Shown piece after piece: positions 16,668 to 24,824 of a stretch of DNA of 64,000 nt (positions are counted from its first letter, which is position 1; each line of letters starts with the position of its first letter). A program made the translations under genes and the position numbers. The stretch comes from Bacillota bacterium (GTDB lineage: Bacteria > Bacillota > Clostridia > Acetivibrionales > DSM-1351): positions 1-64,000 of the forward strand of contig JAEZRV010000092.1 in the NCBI GenBank assembly GCA_023444055.1, read 5' to 3'. The notes under the pieces were generated by a model. It was not told the DNA's origin and ran no database searches. It worked only from the letters and a program-made list of their open reading frames with translations.

Positions 16668-19646
16668 CTACTCTACCGTGTAACTCACACTTGTATCGTC
16701 ATTTGTCTTTGATAAAAATCTAATAATTGTCATTATAGATTTTTCAATACTGTTTACCCCAAGCACTATCCTTCCTGCTGAGTACTCCTTAACAGTAATA
16801 TTGCTTGACCCTTCTATCTGACCTACTTCCACATCTAACTTCTGAGTAGCAGCATATAAGTCAATGACATCTACATCAGTAGGTTTATAATTTACAATTA
16901 TGTCATAACTGTTTACCCCTTCTTTTTTAGGAACAGCTATAACAAAATTAAATCCAGTATCCTTATCAACATTTATTATTAGTTCCTCAGTTGTATTAAC
17001 CTCAAGCACTTCACTCCACTCACTGCATACAGCATTTTCATTTAGTGCTCTGACTCTGTACTCATGCCTAGTATTAGGTTCTAACCCTTGACTTATGTAG
17101 CTTTCTGTAAGAATGTCTTGTATTATTACACCATCCACTTCCACTTCATAAGAAACTGCACCTTCAGGCTTATCCCAAGTTAAGGCTATTTGATTCAGCT
17201 GAGCATCAGCATTAATATTTGTAGGCAAAGAAGGTCCTGTCATTTGATTAATAGGTTCAGTCCATTCACCTAGACCATATTCATTTTTTGCTCTTAGCTT
17301 AAATGAATATAAACTGTTATTGCTTAATCCACTGTGAACATACACAGTATCCGTTGCATTGTTAATAATCTCATTACCAAGCATTATGTCATAGCTATCT
17401 GCTCCATCTACCTCATCCCATGAAAGCGCTATTGATATGCTGCTAGATGTAGTAGAAACATTTGATGGGATGCCGACTTTTGTGAAGAAAGATTGAAGTG
17501 AACTCCATTCCCCTTTACAATCAGTATTTACAGCTCTTACCATATATACATGCATGGAATTTGGTTTTAAATCCTTATGCTCATATGAATTACTGCTTAT
17601 ATTGCTTTGAATTGCTCCATCAGCCATCACATCATATGTAGCCGCTCCCTCAACTGTATTCCAACCAATTGTAATTGAAGTACTTTGTAGTGACGCTGTT
17701 ATATTATCAGGTATACCTAATAACACTGATTCTGAAACTTCTGCACTCCAATTGCCATACCCATTACTATTAACTGCTCTTACTCTGTATTTATAATTTG
17801 AACCAGAAATCAGTCCTGTTTGTAAATATTCAGTATTAGCTCCAACGTCTATTGACTGTCCGTCAATTTCCAACTGGTAACTCTCTGCTCCCACGACCAT
17901 ATCCCATTGGATTTTTATTTGATTATTTGATGCAGTTGCAATTATATTTTCAGGTGCTAAAAGCAAAGTTGCTTGTTTAATCTGCTCAGTCCATTCTCCT
18001 AATATAGCTCCGTTTAGTGCCCTAACGCGGTAAGTATGCTCTTCATTAGAATTTAACTGTGAATGTGTATATGAAGTATTCATTTCATTGTCAAATATTT
18101 GACCATCTATTTCAATTTCATAGCTTGTTGCTCCAGTCACCTGATCCCAATTTACTGTTATTGCACTGCTTGTAACAGTTGTAACTTCGAAATTATCTGG
18201 TATAGAAGGTAAAACTATGCCTTTTACTTTTTCACTCCACTCACTTACATAACTTTGTTCATTTGTACCTGCTTTAGTTTTTGACCTCACTCGATAGGTA
18301 TGCTCTGAGTTCGAAACTAAACCTTCATGTATATATTTATTTTCCGTCAACTCAATAGTAGTTGAATTGTCAATTTCAATATCATAAGCCACAGCCCCCG
18401 CTTGTGGATTCCAAGTTACCTCCAATGAATTGTCTGAAGCTTTTACATGCAAATTAACAGCTGATGCTGGTAAAGTAGCTGCTGCAGTAACATTACTCCA
18501 CTCACCTGCACCGCTTGAATTTCTTGCTCTAACTCTATATGTGCGCTGAGTATTTGGCTCAAGACCAGTTTGTGTATATGTAGTATTGCTTCCATTATTA
18601 ACTGGTGTTCCATATACCTCTACATCATATCCAGAGGCTCCAACAACTTCATCCCATGCTATATCTATTGATATGCTTGATGGGGTTGTCCTTATATTGG
18701 TAGGAATGCTCGGTAAAGTCCAAATTCGGATCGGTTCACTCCAATCACCATATATCTCTGCGTTCTTACCTCTGATTCGGTAAATATGCTCTGTTCCCTG
18801 AATTAAGTTGTCATGAGTATAAGTTTGGGATGTACCGTTATCTATTAATTGCCCATCAACCTCTATATCATACTCTGAAGCCCCATCAACCCCAGTCCAT
18901 GATGTATCAATAGATATACCTGATGAAGTAGTAGCAAGAATAACAGGAGCTGCCAATAAAGTATGCGCTATTGTTTCTGAACTCCATTCCCCTACACTTT
19001 TTGGGAAACACTTCCTATTTCCCAAAATATATACCCTTAAGAGAGAATAGTCGATTGAATCTATACATCCATCATTATTAACATCTCCAACCCACAGTTC
19101 AGCCTCTGAATAAGTATCATGCTCATCATTCAAAAATATATTTAACTCTTCAAAGTCAATCGCATCTACTGCTCCATCGCCATTTATATCTCCAATTAAT
19201 CCATAAACTCCATACGGGTTAATTGCTCTTACTTTAACTTTATATTGTTTATTAGGTTCTAAATTGCTATATGTATAATTATTGGCTTCAACATATATGT
19301 TTTCTGTACCAGCATCTAATACTACTTCATAACCTTGAACCTGTGCTATAGTATCCCAACTTATATTAAGTGTTGTATCCGTTGGTGTAACACTAATATT
19401 AGATGGAATTGTAATAGCTGAAGAAGTGGTATTTGTTGTTTCATACGCTATTAACTGTTGACTCAAGTCTTTAATTTTGGTTGTAGAAGCTATTTTTCCA
19501 TCGACTGAATTTGTTTGCATGGACGCCTGATTAGGTAATGATAGAGTATCCGCAAAAACATACTCTGTTGATCCAATAAAAATAAAACTCTGCACAATTA
19601 ATAAGCCTGACATTAGGATGGCAAGCCATCTTTTCCGATCATTCAT
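16668..19646 (-). CDS. Secreted dockerin and Fn3-repeat protein with C-terminal cohesin-like domain
   Basis: 992 residues with a signal peptide (about 1-33, ending YVFADT). AAAGGAG precedes the ATG. About nine Fn3 domains fill residues 80-885. A type I dockerin at 150-215 has two calcium loops (DINGDGAVDAID and DVNNDGCIDSID) and the closing LLRVYILGN helix. It interrupts Fn3 domain 1: the strand ending RAINPYGVY is cut, and its usual continuation GEWSSETIAHTLL appears only after the dockerin. The last ~105 residues (IIVNYKPTDVDVIDL; YSAGRIVLGV) match the C-terminus of the downstream Fn3 protein and look cohesin-like. The dockerin predicts docking into a cellulosomal scaffoldin. There is no glycoside hydrolase, so a structural or adhesive role is likely. 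First gene of the leftward cluster. Confidence 0.85.
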   Translation of the reverse strand: MNDRKRWLAILMSGLLIVQSFIFIGSTEYVFADTLSLPNQASMQTNSVDGKIASTTKIKDLSQQLIAYETTNTTSSAITIPSNISVTPTDTTLNISWDTIAQVQGYEVVLDAGTENIYVEANNYTYSNLEPNKQYKVKVRAINPYGVYGLIGDINGDGAVDAIDFEELNIFLNDEHDTYSEAELWVGDVNNDGCIDSIDYSLLRVYILGNRKCFPKSVGEWSSETIAHTLLAAPVILATTSSGISIDTSWTGVDGASEYDIEVDGQLIDNGTSQTYTHDNLIQGTEHIYRIRGKNAEIYGDWSEPIRIWTLPSIPTNIRTTPSSISIDIAWDEVVGASGYDVEVYGTPVNNGSNTTYTQTGLEPNTQRTYRVRARNSSGAGEWSNVTAAATLPASAVNLHVKASDNSLEVTWNPQAGAVAYDIEIDNSTTIELTENKYIHEGLVSNSEHTYRVRSKTKAGTNEQSYVSEWSEKVKGIVLPSIPDNFEVTTVTSSAITVNWDQVTGATSYEIEIDGQIFDNEMNTSYTHSQLNSNEEHTYRVRALNGAILGEWTEQIKQATLLLAPENIIATASNNQIKIQWDMVVGAESYQLEIDGQSIDVGANTEYLQTGLISGSNYKYRVRAVNSNGYGNWSAEVSESVLLGIPDNITASLQSTSITIGWNTVEGAATYDVMADGAIQSNISSNSYEHKDLKPNSMHVYMVRAVNTDCKGEWSSLQSFFTKVGIPSNVSTTSSSISIALSWDEVDGADSYDIMLGNEIINNATDTVYVHSGLSNNSLYSFKLRAKNEYGLGEWTEPINQMTGPSLPTNINADAQLNQIALTWDKPEGAVSYEVEVDGVIIQDILTESYISQGLEPNTRHEYRVRALNENAVCSEWSEVLEVNTTEELIINVDKDTGFNFVIAVPKKEGVNSYDIIVNYKPTDVDVIDLYAATQKLDVEVGQIEGSSNITVKEYSAGRIVLGVNSIEKSIMTIIRFLSKTNDDTSVSYTVE
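19002..19199 (-). other. Type I dockerin domain inserted in an Fn3 domain
   Basis: Residues 150-215 of the 992-residue protein. Two EF-hand-like loops D.N.DG..D..D are separated by about 34 residues. The specificity positions read AI and SI, in keeping with C. cellulolyticum-type dockerins, which carry small plus aliphatic residues there. Both calcium-ligand sets are complete. Confidence 0.85.
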
Positions 19647-19856
19647 ATCGTTTCTCCTTTTTTAAATAAGTATAAATTGTGAATTTAGATTCAATAAAGT
19701 GAGCTAAAGGGCATAAACCTTATAAAAATAGAATATTCATGTAAGAAAAATACATTTATAGCTTTTATTTTAAGACAAGCAATTTTATATGTCAACCAGT
19801 AAATACATTAATTCGCATTTTACGTTATATTTTTATATTTTCTCCCAGCTAAAAGC
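19647..19856 (-). promoter_or_regulatory. Upstream region of the RHS/Fn3 cluster
   Basis: AT-rich intergenic stretch between the exporter terminator and the first Fn3 gene. It must carry the promoter for the leftward cluster, because the upstream ABC genes end at a strong terminator. I see no confident -35/-10 pair. An SD (AAAGGAG) is present just before the start at 19646. Confidence 0.3.
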
Positions 19857-19896
19857 AAAAAAACTTACCCCTAGTATTATGTCACATAAGGGTAAG
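19857..19896 (-). terminator. Rho-independent terminator of the ABC exporter operon
   Basis: On the minus strand, CTTACCC (19896-19890) pairs with GGGTAAG (19870-19864), followed by seven T. It lies about 70 nt after the stop of the second ABC gene. Confidence 0.8.
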
Positions 19897-19964
19897 CTTT
19901 TAGTATATTGCTAAAACATTAAATCAATTAACAAACCACAACCTAAATCTAATGGTTTAAAGAA

Positions 19965-21905
19965 CTACGAAGCCTCACTATCTTCAAACTGACTGTTATA
20001 AAGCGACGCATAGAAACCCTTCGCTGCCAGTAGTTCTTCATGTGTTCCCTGTTCTACTATGTCTCCATCCTTCATAACTAATATCAAATCAGCATCTCTG
20101 ATTGTTGATAATCTGTGAGCTATTATAAAGCTTGTTCTGTTTTTCATCAAGTTTTCCATAGCCTTTTGAATAAGAACCTCTGTACGAGTATCTACTGAAC
20201 TGGTCGCTTCGTCAAGAATCAATATTTTAGGGTCTGACAATACAGCTCTTGCTATTGTTAAAAGCTGCTTTTGGCCTTGAGATACATTGCTTGCCTCTTC
20301 ATTAAGCACCATATTATAGCCGTCAGGAAGTGTCTTAATGAAATTATGAGCATGAGCTGCCTTTGCAGCCTTTATAACCTCTTCATCAGTTGCATCAATT
20401 CTTCCATACCGTATATTCTCCATAATTGTTCCATTAAACAGCCAAGTATCCTGAAGTACCATACCAAACAAATCGCGAAGGTCATTTCTATTGAAATCTG
20501 TAATATCGTTTCCATCAATAAAGATATTGCCACTATTCAAGTCATAGAAACGCATTAACAATTTAACCATCGTTGTCTTTCCAGCACCTGTTGGACCAAC
20601 TATTGCAACTCTCTGTCCCTGCTTTATACTAGCTGAGAAATTGTTTACTATTATTTTTTGAGAATTATATCCAAAGTGAACATTTTTAAATTCCACTTCA
20701 CCATTTATTTCATCTATATCGATAGGTTCATCAATAATCGCTATATTCTCTTTTTCCTCATCCAATTTCACTTTATCTTCTGTACTGACAGTTTTATCTA
20801 TATCCTCTTTTCCTTTTTCCTCTTCCTCTTCTAAAAATTCAAATACTCTTTCAGCCGCTGCTGCAGTTGATTGTAATACATTAGTAATCTGTGCAACTTG
20901 ACCTAGAGGCTGTGAAAATTGACGTACATATTGAACAAACGATAAAATATCTCCAACCGTTATAGTTTTTTTAATTGCCAGCCACCCTCCAAGAATTGAA
21001 ACCATAACATATCCAAGGTTACCTACAAATATAATTATAGGCATCATCATTCCTGATAAAAATTGCGATTTCCATGCTGACGTATATAGAGTATTATTTA
21101 TCTGGTCAAACTCATCAACCGCCTTTTTTTCCCCATTAAAAGCCTTCATTATGTTGTGACCACTAAATATCTCTTCAACATGCCCATTTACATGTCCCAA
21201 ATATTCCTGTTGTGACTTGAAATATTTCTGTGACTTTTTCACAATTATAGATATAAACACTACAGATAACGGTAAAATTACTATAGATGCTAATGTCATC
21301 AACCAGCTTATGGACAACATCATTATCAATATACCTATTAATGTGGTTATTGATGTTATAATCTGTGACAAACTCTGATTTAATGTTTGACTAACTGTAT
21401 CAACATCATTTGTGACCCTTGAAAGAACTTCTCCATGTGTCATTTTATCAAAATATTTAAGCGGAATACGGTTTATCTTTTCAGAAATGGCTTTTCTTAA
21501 ATTATAGGATACCTTTTGTGCCACCCCTGCCATCGCATACCCCTGAACAAATGCAAACAAGGAGCTGATTGCATATAATCCTACTAAAAATAACAATTTA
21601 TTTCCTATATAACCAAAGTCTATCCCAGTTCCTTCTCCGCTAACCTTACCAATTAGACCCTCAAATATCTTTGTAGTCGCATTACCAAGAATCTTTGGAC
21701 CTGCTATTGAAAAAGCAGCGCTACCAGCAGCTAAAACTAATGCAGCTATAATAGAATTCATATATGGTTTCATATATGTAAGCAGCTTCTTCATCGTGCC
21801 CTTGAAATTCTTAGCTTTTTCGGTCTTTGCTCCCATTGGACCACCCATTCCAGGCCCATGCTTTCCCTTATTCTTAGGCGGCATATTTTCTGATTTTATA
21901 CTCAT
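19965..21905 (-). CDS. Multidrug-type ABC exporter, TM-NBD fusion subunit (canonical ATPase)
   Basis: 646 residues from the ATG at 21905, preferred for GGAGG five nt upstream. A cytosolic Gly/Lys-rich N-terminus precedes six membrane helices (about residues 40-320). An acidic linker follows, then a nucleotide-binding domain with Walker A GPTGAGKTTM, signature VSQGQKQ, Walker B ILILDEATSSVD (catalytic Glu present) and H-loop IIAHRLST. Together with the upstream 747-residue half-transporter, whose ATP site is degenerate, it should form a heterodimeric exporter of the LmrCD/BmrCD/TM287-288 type. Substrate cannot be inferred. Its start overlaps the stop of a 31-codon upstream frame (ATGA), and the gene is followed by a strong terminator. 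Confidence 0.9.
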   Translation of the reverse strand: MSIKSENMPPKNKGKHGPGMGGPMGAKTEKAKNFKGTMKKLLTYMKPYMNSIIAALVLAAGSAAFSIAGPKILGNATTKIFEGLIGKVSGEGTGIDFGYIGNKLLFLVGLYAISSLFAFVQGYAMAGVAQKVSYNLRKAISEKINRIPLKYFDKMTHGEVLSRVTNDVDTVSQTLNQSLSQIITSITTLIGILIMMLSISWLMTLASIVILPLSVVFISIIVKKSQKYFKSQQEYLGHVNGHVEEIFSGHNIMKAFNGEKKAVDEFDQINNTLYTSAWKSQFLSGMMMPIIIFVGNLGYVMVSILGGWLAIKKTITVGDILSFVQYVRQFSQPLGQVAQITNVLQSTAAAAERVFEFLEEEEEKGKEDIDKTVSTEDKVKLDEEKENIAIIDEPIDIDEINGEVEFKNVHFGYNSQKIIVNNFSASIKQGQRVAIVGPTGAGKTTMVKLLMRFYDLNSGNIFIDGNDITDFNRNDLRDLFGMVLQDTWLFNGTIMENIRYGRIDATDEEVIKAAKAAHAHNFIKTLPDGYNMVLNEEASNVSQGQKQLLTIARAVLSDPKILILDEATSSVDTRTEVLIQKAMENLMKNRTSFIIAHRLSTIRDADLILVMKDGDIVEQGTHEELLAAKGFYASLYNSQFEDSEAS

Positions 21906-21997
21906 GCTAACCTCCACTCCATATCTCGGCATAATAAATTGATGTAACTATCGTGGCGGTACGCTTTTGTTTCATAGCATACATATTTTTTCTTCAT
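21902..21997 (-). CDS. 31-codon leader ORF coupled to the ABC gene
   Basis: ATG at 21997 is preceded by TGGAGGTTAGC, the same sequence that precedes the ABC start. The peptide begins MKKKYVCYETKAYRHD and ends EWRLA. Its TGA overlaps the ABC ATG (ATGA), so terminating ribosomes could re-initiate. It may be a regulatory leader peptide, or simply a chance frame created by duplication of the leader. No homology is recognised. Confidence 0.4.
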   Translation of the reverse strand: MKKKYVCYETKAYRHDSYINLLCRDMEWRLA

Positions 21998-22069
21998 GCT
22001 AACCTCCATTTCGCCAATTCCACTGGCGACACAAATAGTAATTAAAAAGTGTATGGTCATTGCTTGATC

Positions 22070-22309
22070 CTTTCAGAATGCGAATAGAACTATTCCTAAC
22101 TATATATCTCTGCTCGCGACATCAAGCTGTCGCTATACTCTTCTTAGCTAGATAGCTCTGCCTGCGACATCAAGCTGTCGCTATACTCTTCTTAGCTAGA
22201 TAGCTCTGCCTGCGACATCAAGCTGTCGCTATACTCCTCTTAGCCAGATAGCTCTGCTTGCGACATCAAGCTGTCGCTATACTCCTCTTAGCCAGATAGC
22301 TCTGCTTGC
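22070..22309 (-). repeat. 48-bp tandem array at the 3' end of the ABC gene
   Basis: Four full 48-bp units begin at 22118, 22166, 22214 and 22262, with a degenerate fifth before them. The copy nearest the gene contains its last codons (SQAELSG and stop), so the array arose by repeated duplication of the 3' end. Each unit has a GCGACA/TGTCGC hairpin and a possible GCTAT/ATAGC hairpin whose loop carries AGAGGAG (AGAAGAG in the two distal copies). 48 bp equals 16 codons. No unique spacers are present, so this is not a CRISPR array. Confidence 0.85.
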
Positions 22310-24531
22310 GACAGCTGGGATAATGCAATTTGCTGATATACCTCACAAGTATTCATTAATTCCTCATGAGTTCCAATACCTACAACCCTACCTTCATCCA
22401 GCACCAGGATTTGGTCTGCATTCATTACAGTGCTTATTCTCTGAGCAACAACTAAAATTGTAGCTTCACTGATTCTTTCATTTAATGCTTTCCTAAGCAT
22501 AGCATCGGTCTTGTAATCTAGTGCTGAAAAGCTATCATCAAAAATAAATATTTTAGGCTTTTTCACAAGAGCGCGGGCAATTGATAGTCTCTGCTTCTGT
22601 CCCCCTGAAACATTTGTTCCACCCTGTGATATTTCAGTTTTGAAGACTTCTTCCTTTTCACTTATAAATTCCATAGCCTGAGCAATTTCTGCAGCACTCT
22701 TTATTTCCTCCTCTGAAGCATCCTCATACGCATACTTCAAATTACTTTCTATAGTCCCAGAAAATAACATACCCTTTTGTGGTACATATCCTATCTTATC
22801 TCTCAAATCATGTAGAGTAACCTCTCTTACATCTACACCATCAACTAATATCTGTCCCTCTGTAACATCATAAAAGCGTGGAATTAAGTTTATCAGTGTA
22901 GATTTTCCACTTCCTGTGCTCCCAATAAAAGCAGTAGTCTCACCCGTTCTGGCAGTAAAATTCACATTAGAAAGCACATTATCGTCAGCACCCGGATATT
23001 TAAATGAAACATTCCTGAATTCCACATTACCTTTAAAATCTTTAGAAAATTCCTTTGAAATTTCTGGATTTTTTATTGCTACATTTGTATCTAATACCTC
23101 TGCTATACGTGTAATAGAAACTGAAGCACGTGGTAAAATAATTGAAACAACAGAAATCATTAGAAATGATATTATTATCTGCATTGCATATTGAATAAAT
23201 GCCATCATATGTCCAACTTGCATGTTACCAAGATTTATTTGGTGAGCACCCACCCATACAATAAGAAGTGTAACCATATTCGTTATCAGCATCATAACCG
23301 GCATCATTGCTGCCATAGCCCTGCTGACAAAAAGGTTCGTTCTTGTGAAATCTGTATTAGCTTTGTCAAACTTCTTTTCTTCATATTTTTGTGTACCAAA
23401 AGCACGAACGACTAGAATTCCTGTTAGTGACTCACGTGTTACAAGGTTTAACCTATCTACAAGCTTCTGCATACTTTTAAATTTAGGCATTGCAACCACA
23501 AATAATACTGCTATCAATACCATCATAGCAAATACGCCTACTCCGATAATCCATGACATTCGAGTATCTGTATTCATAACCTTTATAACGCCACCGATAC
23601 CCAAAATCGGAGCATAGAAGACTATTCTTAGAAGCATAACAACAAATGTCTGAACCTGCTGAATATCATTGGTACATCGAGTAATCAGAGAAGATGTAGA
23701 AAACTCATCAAATTCTGCGTTTGAAAAACCAACAACATTTTCAAATACATTTTTCCTCAAGCTTTTGCTAAGTCCGGCTGCCACTCTTGCAGCAAGTAAG
23801 CTTCCAGCTACTGTGGCACTTAAACTGATAAATGATATTATCAACATAAGAAAGCCAGCAAAAAGTATATATCTTGTTTGGAGGTTGTCAGTATCTCTCC
23901 CAAGAGCAACATACTCAGCCTTAACATAAGAAACTGCACCCTGTGTTATAATACTCTCTGGCATCTCCGCGAATTTTTCATCGATTGCCTTCTGCATAGC
24001 TTGTAATTGCTCTTTTGGCATTTGGGATAACATATAAAACGGGTCAGCGTCCTTATGTATAGTAGTCTGTTTACCAGCCATCTCCAAAGCTGCTATCCCT
24101 TTTTCCTCAATCTGTGCTACAATCATATCAGGCTTACCCATTATAGAGTTCAGCTTATCTATAACCTCTTCATCCTCTGTATTAAGTATATAAACATCAT
24201 TATTCTCTATTTTAGGATAGTTCTTTAAATATTTATCTATACTTGATAGATTATCCTGTTTTGAATAGTTATATTGTTCTAGCAGTGTATACTGATCAAG
24301 TACTAACGATTTGTCACCTTCACTCATAAATAAAGTAATCTTGTCCATTTCATTTTTTCTTATTACCTCTGGAACAGCATTTTCAATTCCTCCCTGTTGA
24401 ATACCTACATTCACAATATCAGACATGTAGTCTGGAAGAGAAAGCTCGCATATAGCTTGAATTAACAAAAATCCAACTATACAAGTAATGGAAATTATAT
24501 GTGGTTTCAAGTGTTTTAAAAGTTTAAGCAT
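22288..24531 (-). CDS. Multidrug-type ABC exporter, TM-NBD fusion subunit (degenerate ATPase site)
   Basis: 747 residues; AAAGGAG lies six nt before the ATG. After the first membrane helix (about 12-33) comes an unusually large extracytoplasmic insert (about 35-215), then five further helices. The nucleotide-binding domain shows Walker A GSTGSGKSTL and a good signature NVSGGQKQR. However, Walker B ends FDDSFSALD, with Asp where the catalytic Glu belongs, and the H-loop reads VVAQRIST, with Gln for His. These are hallmarks of the non-canonical subunit of heterodimeric exporters. The partner follows about 380 nt downstream. The C-terminal codons are repeated downstream as a 48-bp array. The size of the insert suggests a specialised substrate or partner, which I cannot name. 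Confidence 0.9.
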   Translation of the reverse strand: MLKLLKHLKPHIISITCIVGFLLIQAICELSLPDYMSDIVNVGIQQGGIENAVPEVIRKNEMDKITLFMSEGDKSLVLDQYTLLEQYNYSKQDNLSSIDKYLKNYPKIENNDVYILNTEDEEVIDKLNSIMGKPDMIVAQIEEKGIAALEMAGKQTTIHKDADPFYMLSQMPKEQLQAMQKAIDEKFAEMPESIITQGAVSYVKAEYVALGRDTDNLQTRYILFAGFLMLIISFISLSATVAGSLLAARVAAGLSKSLRKNVFENVVGFSNAEFDEFSTSSLITRCTNDIQQVQTFVVMLLRIVFYAPILGIGGVIKVMNTDTRMSWIIGVGVFAMMVLIAVLFVVAMPKFKSMQKLVDRLNLVTRESLTGILVVRAFGTQKYEEKKFDKANTDFTRTNLFVSRAMAAMMPVMMLITNMVTLLIVWVGAHQINLGNMQVGHMMAFIQYAMQIIISFLMISVVSIILPRASVSITRIAEVLDTNVAIKNPEISKEFSKDFKGNVEFRNVSFKYPGADDNVLSNVNFTARTGETTAFIGSTGSGKSTLINLIPRFYDVTEGQILVDGVDVREVTLHDLRDKIGYVPQKGMLFSGTIESNLKYAYEDASEEEIKSAAEIAQAMEFISEKEEVFKTEISQGGTNVSGGQKQRLSIARALVKKPKIFIFDDSFSALDYKTDAMLRKALNERISEATILVVAQRISTVMNADQILVLDEGRVVGIGTHEELMNTCEVYQQIALSQLSQAELSG

Positions 24532-24766
24532 CTTGAACTCCTTTCAATCTGCATGTTGTGTCATACATAATAACTAACATTGAATTTTTAAATGCGTTAC
24601 TTGAATAAGTATATACAAGCATAAGATATAATAATCAATTTAATAACAACATTTATTTTAATTCATATAAGCCTTTTAATTATACCCAAATAATTTGTAT
24701 ATGTCTTACTAATAAATGAACAAATTAGGCAATAATTTAACAGAAATTTTTGTATTTATTTATATC

Positions 24767-24808
24767 AAAAAAGACAGAAATAGCCGATACGCTATTTCTG
24801 TCTTTTTT
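24767..24808 (-). terminator. Strong symmetrical terminator
   Basis: A perfect inverted repeat of 18 bp per arm (ending GACAGAAATAGC and its complement) has a CGATAC loop and flanking A6/T6 tracts. It can terminate in both directions; it follows the stalk-protein gene on the minus strand. Confidence 0.9.
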
Positions 24809-24824
24809 ATAATTATTTTAGATC

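Noticed and set aside
22118..22309. Possible CRISPR array from regularly spaced repeats
   Set aside because: Units are contiguous 48-bp tandem copies of a gene end with no variable spacers and no cas genes nearby.
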